In this document: in pieces, positions 28,361-31,204 of the stretch | Position numbering within the stretch: the stretch's first letter is position 1 | Layout: the number at the start of each line of letters is the position of its first letter | Source: a virus | IMG/VR virus record: IMGVR_UViG_3300033153_004409 | Coordinates: 1-31,204 of that record | Reading direction: 5' to 3' (one strand) | DNA length: 31,204 nucleotides | Notes under the pieces: model-generated | What the model was told of the DNA's origin: nothing | The model's input: the letters and a program-made list of their open reading frames with translations, nothing else | Database searches by the model: none | Position numbers and translations under genes: made by a program

Positions 28361-28680
28361 GCGAGAAGCGAAAACGGCTCGAGGTAATACAGCGGCTCGA
28401 GGAGCTGATCGAAGAGGAGTCTCTCACCAGGGCCGACGTTGGGAACGCGCTCGGGACGGGACCAAGTACGGTCACGAACTGGATCCGGGGTTGGCACGCC
28501 CCCCCGAAGAGGATGATCCGTCGTATCGAGAAGTTCATCGACTCCTTCGAGGACGGGGTCTACGAGGACCGCCGGGACTCGCTCGGTGACGCGCTCCGAC
28601 ACGTCGTCGACTGCGCCGACTACGAGTGCCGGACCTGCCGAGTGTTCTGGAACATCGTCGAGGAGATCGCCAACCTATGA
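28357..28680 (+). CDS. HTH (XRE-like) DNA-binding protein
   Basis: Encodes 107 residues from GTG 28357. Residues 22-45 (SLTRADVGNALGTGPSTVTN, then WIRG) are a helix-turn-helix with the spacing of Cro/CI-type proteins. A basic segment (HAPPKRMIRRIEKFI) follows, then a Cys-containing tail (DCADYECRTC). Small HTH proteins of this size often regulate phage lysogeny or early genes. It is a candidate, among several, for the protein that binds the palindrome, but nothing in the sequence proves it. Confidence 0.7.
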   Translation: MSEKRKRLEVIQRLEELIEEESLTRADVGNALGTGPSTVTNWIRGWHAPPKRMIRRIEKFIDSFEDGVYEDRRDSLGDALRHVVDCADYECRTCRVFWNIVEEIANL

Positions 28681-29696
28681 GCGACCACGACCGGAGGGAG
28701 CTGGAGCGCCTCTACGACCAGGGCGACTGGGACGCGGGGGGACAGCTTCAACGGCAAAACTGTCGGGCCGGAAAGCACCTGTGGTCTCGGTGGGGAAGGT
28801 GGGTGAGGGGAGTAAACGCCGAGCACGCTGGCGAGATCCTCCTCTCGCCCTGGACGGACTGGGACGAGGTCGCCGAACGACGTTGCTTCTACTGCGACGC
28901 CTGGGAGCGACTGGGGAGGACGGGGGACGAGGAGCGGATCTGGTCGCCGAGCCTGGGGTGGCGTTCGCCCGTACCGGGTGACGGCTTGTTGAGGATCGAA
29001 AGCACCCCGAGAAGTGAGACCATGCCCAGCATGGATCTGGGCTGCCACTACTGCCATGCCGAGTTCGACGAACCCTGCTGGACGGGCAGGGGAGGGACCG
29101 CGCGTCGCCCCCACCGGGGTAGGTCGATCGACCTGGACCACTACAGGGAGATCGTCGCCAGGTACGAGGGCGAGCCGGACGTGGAGGACGGGAGCGAGGT
29201 CGACTGCGGGCGCTGCGGGGCCGCGAGGAACGAGCCCTGTCGGAATCGGAGCGGTAACATCTGCCGAGAGCCCCACGCGGATCGTTCTATCACGGCGGAA
29301 CGACACCGAGCCCTACTAGCCCTGGCCAGGTTCGAGGCGACCGAGACCGGCCTGGCCCTGATCGACACGGGCCGCCTCATGGGGTCGGGACTCGACCGCC
29401 TCGGGGCCCGACGAGATCGGGCTCGGCGCGGACTCGGCCCCGGATCGGACGTGATGGCGGGCTCAGGTCTGAACCGGGTCTACGTCGGCACCGAGTGCTG
29501 GCTCACCACGGGCGACCTCACCCAGGACCTGACCTGGCACCGGGGGAGGATCGAGCACGTCGGGGAGAGGTGGGTGCGGGTCAGAACCAGGTGCGGGATC
29601 CACTGGGCGAAGCAGGCCGAGCAACTCCACCTGGGCCCGACCGTGGACAATCCGCTCGTACACGTTTGCGAGCGGTGCCGGAGATCGAATAGGTGA
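28677..29696 (+). CDS. Multi-zinc-finger protein with internal repeat
   Basis: Encodes 339 residues from ATG 28677, coupled to the HTH gene. Begins MSDHDRRELERLYDQGDWDA, the shared N-terminal module. A Cys pair (RRCFYC, 70-73) is followed by two zinc repeats with identical spacing C-x2-C-x7-C-x11-H: 123/126/134/146 and 177/180/188/200, each ending HxxRSI. These match the pattern of phage DNA-binding zinc domains. The C-terminal part (RVYVGTECWLTTGDLTQD onward) is beta-rich and ends with another Cys pair (HVCERCRRSNR). Likely a nucleic-acid-binding protein of unknown role. Confidence 0.7.
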   Translation: MSDHDRRELERLYDQGDWDAGGQLQRQNCRAGKHLWSRWGRWVRGVNAEHAGEILLSPWTDWDEVAERRCFYCDAWERLGRTGDEERIWSPSLGWRSPVPGDGLLRIESTPRSETMPSMDLGCHYCHAEFDEPCWTGRGGTARRPHRGRSIDLDHYREIVARYEGEPDVEDGSEVDCGRCGAARNEPCRNRSGNICREPHADRSITAERHRALLALARFEATETGLALIDTGRLMGSGLDRLGARRDRARRGLGPGSDVMAGSGLNRVYVGTECWLTTGDLTQDLTWHRGRIEHVGERWVRVRTRCGIHWAKQAEQLHLGPTVDNPLVHVCERCRRSNR

Positions 29697-29706
29697 CTCG
29701 ACTACT

Positions 29707-29724
29707 GTTTGGGATATCCCAAAC
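29707..29724. repeat. Palindrome copy 7 (abutting a start codon)
   Basis: Exact GTTTGGGATATCCCAAAC between the stop at 29696 and the TTG start at 29725. It fills the place where a ribosome binding site should be, so a bound protein or an RNA hairpin could block translation of the next gene. Confidence 0.9.
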
Positions 29725-30354
29725 TTGACCGACCACGACCTGAGACGCCTAGAACGTCTTGTCGCCCAGGGGGACACTCGTGCCGAGACCGACCTGTTCC
29801 ACGCACGGGTCCGGGCGGGTCACCTGACCCGCTACCGGATCGAGCTTGCCGCGTACTGCTCGCACGAACCAGCCCTGGAGCTGGAGGACGAGCAGTGGTG
29901 GCGGGACAGGTTCAACGGCCTCCCACGACTCATGAGCTTCGAGGACTGGATTGGGGGATTGGCCGCGTGGGGGCGAGGGATCCAAGTACGCGCGTGGGCG
30001 GCGGCGGCACTGGAGGCGGTACCGGTTTGGGAAGCGAACCCTGCACGGGCCTTGGAGGATGCGGGGCCCAGGTGGTTCCGAGATCGGCTCACTAATCCCC
30101 GCCAGGTCCTCAACGCGATCCTGGTCTGGCTCGAGGACCCGACCGGACCCAACCTGGACCAGTGGAGCCAGGCCTGGCACGCGGGGGTCAACGTGAGGCC
30201 GCCCTCGGGTCACTCGCTGTTCTGCCTGGGCCCGCGGGAGACGGGCGCGGAGATTACCTCTACCACACTCGCCGCGACCAGGCTCGTCCATGGGGGCACG
30301 ATCCGAGACACGATCCAGGTCTCGTTGATCGGGTGGGCTATTAGGGGGCTATGA
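29725..30354 (+). CDS. Hypothetical protein with the shared N-terminal module
   Basis: Encodes 209 residues from a TTG at 29725 directly after palindrome copy 7. The N-terminus MTDHDLRRLERLVAQGDTRA followed by ARVRAG is the third example of the MxDxxLRxLER...GD..A...R.G module. The rest is Trp-rich and mainly helical (WWRDRFNGLPRLMSFEDWIG, AWAAAALEAVPVWEANPARA, RQVLNAILVWLEDPTG). The TTG start is chosen because the module begins exactly there; no Shine-Dalgarno is visible. Function unknown. Confidence 0.65.
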   Translation: MTDHDLRRLERLVAQGDTRAETDLFHARVRAGHLTRYRIELAAYCSHEPALELEDEQWWRDRFNGLPRLMSFEDWIGGLAAWGRGIQVRAWAAAALEAVPVWEANPARALEDAGPRWFRDRLTNPRQVLNAILVWLEDPTGPNLDQWSQAWHAGVNVRPPSGHSLFCLGPRETGAEITSTTLAATRLVHGGTIRDTIQVSLIGWAIRGL

Positions 30355-30683
30355 GGGGGCTATAACCGGCTACACCGCTCCCACTAGCTCTGAGAACCAC
30401 CAGTGACGACCAAACGATCCCTACGCGGCCGGGTCAGATGGGGGATTGGGGTTTACGTCCATCTTGGTATAGGGCCCCCCGGGCCCCGATCGGGCACAGG
30501 GCGTGCTAGGGGGAGCGGGCCTACGAGGACTGCGTGTGGGACATGCGCCCGCATGTCCCGCATATGTGGCCGAGAGTGCCCTAAACGGCCTCATAACCCG
30601 AGAGCCCAAGCATGGCTTACAGCAAGGACACGTACGCGCCAGAGGGTTTGAATCCCAAACCGGTCTCATAACCCCACGAGTCG
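30355..30683 (+). other. Non-coding region with inverted repeats
   Basis: No convincing gene. It has a TATAAC at 30361 without a matching -35, a GC-rich hairpin GGGCCC/GGGCCC near 30472-30487, the word CTCATAACCC (inverse of GGGTTATGAG from the promoter units) at 30590-30599 and 30665-30674, and a partial palindrome GTTTGAATCCCAAAC at 30646-30660. It separates the rightward genes from the leftward gene at the right edge. Confidence 0.55.
30538..30559. repeat. 22-bp inverted repeat
   Basis: Perfect 10-bp arms GGGACATGCG / CGCATGTCCC around a CC centre. It is unrelated in sequence to the GTTTGGG palindrome. Could be an operator for a different dimer or a terminator stem. No T-tract follows. 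Confidence 0.6.
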
Positions 30684-30701
30684 GTTTGGGATATCCCAAA
30701 C
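30684..30701. repeat. Palindrome copy 8
   Basis: Exact GTTTGGGATATCCCAAAC. On the minus strand it is followed after 9 bp by GGGTTATGAG (30674-30665), mirroring the palindrome-then-GGGTTATGAG order of copies 4 and 6 on the plus strand. Confidence 0.9.
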
Positions 30702-30814
30702 CCCCCGCGTCCCTGGAGCGTGCTGGGGACGATCCGAACCCCCAGAGGGGCCCTCACCCACCCACGGGGTCGAACGTGGCCCTGACGGGCTCTGGTGGCG
30801 TCGAGCCAAGCCCC
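30702..30814. other. Short GC-rich non-coding stretch
   Basis: Between palindrome copy 8 and the stop of the minus-strand gene. It contains GGGGCCCTCACC and related G/C-run words like those at 23040-23064. No gene or clear signal seen. Confidence 0.4.
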
Positions 30815-31204
30815 CTACGGGGATTGCTCGGGCCCTTCCTGTCCGGGGGTCTCGGGCTCGGGCCTGGGATCCTTGACGGGCTCGGGGATCGTGAGCAACC
30901 TCGACGGGCTCGCCTCGGCCTCCACCACCTCCCCGGTGAGTCTCGGGTCCAGGGCCCGGGAGAGCGCTGCGGTCGCACGCTGGTACCCCTCCCCGATCGC
31001 GGTCAGGGTGACCGCGAACCCACTCTGGTCCTGCTCGCCCACGAGGCCGAACTCGCGGAGCAACCTGGCCAGGTCTCGCTGGATCGTCCAAGCCAGGCCG
31101 GGGTCCTTGCCCTTGTAGGCCAACGCGGTAGACTTCTCCGCCGCAAGCGTGAACTGACCCACCACCTCCTCCAACGTCCACTCCTTGACCTCGCGCCCCA
31201 CCTG
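30815..31204 (-). CDS. Hypothetical protein, possibly cut by the right edge
   Basis: A minus-strand frame open to the window edge, with a possible GTG start at 31201. It encodes about 128 residues: EWTLEEVVGQFTLAAEKSTA, a helical middle (GLAWTIQRDLARLLREFGLV), a strand (SGFAVTLTAIGEG), then a Pro/Glu-rich tail ending GQEGPEQSP. The true start may lie outside the window. It is transcribed towards the rightward gene block, so the two units converge in the non-coding region. No family recognised. Confidence 0.6.
   Translation of the reverse strand, partial: QVGREVKEWTLEEVVGQFTLAAEKSTALAYKGKDPGLAWTIQRDLARLLREFGLVGEQDQSGFAVTLTAIGEGYQRATAALSRALDPRLTGEVVEAEASPSRLLTIPEPVKDPRPEPETPGQEGPEQSP

Noticed and set aside
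30403-30651. 82-codon rightward ORF in the right intergenic region
   Set aside because: Starts at GTG without a ribosome binding site, Arg/Gly/Pro/Thr-rich, and runs through inverted repeats; it looks like non-coding GC-rich DNA.
30580-30680. tRNA-Met-like anticodon loops (CTCATAAC twice)
   Set aside because: Anticodon stems do not pair and there are no D-arm or acceptor partners. The word is the inverse of GGGTTATGAG from the promoter units.
1-31204. CRISPR array
   Set aside because: The repeats seen are dispersed palindromes and promoter units, not evenly spaced direct repeats with unique spacers.
1-31204. Insertion sequence or transposase
   Set aside because: No transposase-like protein or terminal inverted repeats with target duplications were found.

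Overview
This window is a piece of a tailed (HK97-type) bacteriophage or prophage of a high-GC bacterium. The evidence is a complete head-assembly set (portal, MuF-type minor head protein, XkdF-like protease, scaffold-like protein, major capsid protein), a terminase large subunit, two HNH endonucleases, and a long run of small, tightly overlapping genes of unknown function. GTG starts are common, and ATGA/GTGA overlaps and AGGAGG-type ribosome binding sites are frequent. I cannot fix the host; an actinobacterium or another GC-rich soil or water bacterium is possible. No integrase, tail, lysis or replication gene was recognised.

Layout. Positions 1-17339 are read leftwards (minus strand). In transcription order they hold a Gln-rich membrane protein, a ParB-like/DNA methyltransferase fusion that is split in two by an HNH gene on the opposite strand, the portal, a solitary ParB-like paralogue, a glycosyltransferase, an NAD-dependent epimerase, a MuF-like protein with a C-terminal HEFAH metallopeptidase-like domain, two small proteins, an acidic protein, the XkdF-like protease, a scaffold-like protein, the major capsid protein and small head/completion-type genes. 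Positions 17442-18375 are a small accessory patch (HNH endonuclease, Cys-rich protein, short basic peptide). From 18466 to 30354 everything is read rightwards: the terminase, which lacks the segment that should carry the Walker A motif, then about 22 small genes including two GNAT-like proteins, a winged-helix-like protein, an HTH protein, several Cys-rich putative zinc proteins and a Cys-His-Asp putative hydrolase. Positions 30355-30814 are non-coding, and a minus-strand gene runs off the right edge.

Regulation. Two repeat families stand out. The first is an 18-bp perfect palindrome, GTTTGGGATATCCCAAAC. It occurs eight times (six exact, two with one change), on both arms, mostly between genes but once inside the protease gene. 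It looks like a phage-wide operator or stoperator set. The second is a promoter unit of about 90 bp (TTGYGN, 17 bp, TATAAC, then ATGAG 7 bp later). It occurs four times in the right arm, and two copies lie shortly downstream of the palindrome. Together they suggest a co-ordinated early-gene switch whose regulator is not identified; the HTH protein at 28357 is one candidate.

The strongest items for follow-up are the palindrome/promoter network, the terminase lacking Walker A, the methyltransferase interrupted by an antisense HNH gene, the sugar-nucleotide/glycosyltransferase cassette inside the head operon, and a short W-P-x-D-M motif shared by three unrelated head-region proteins.
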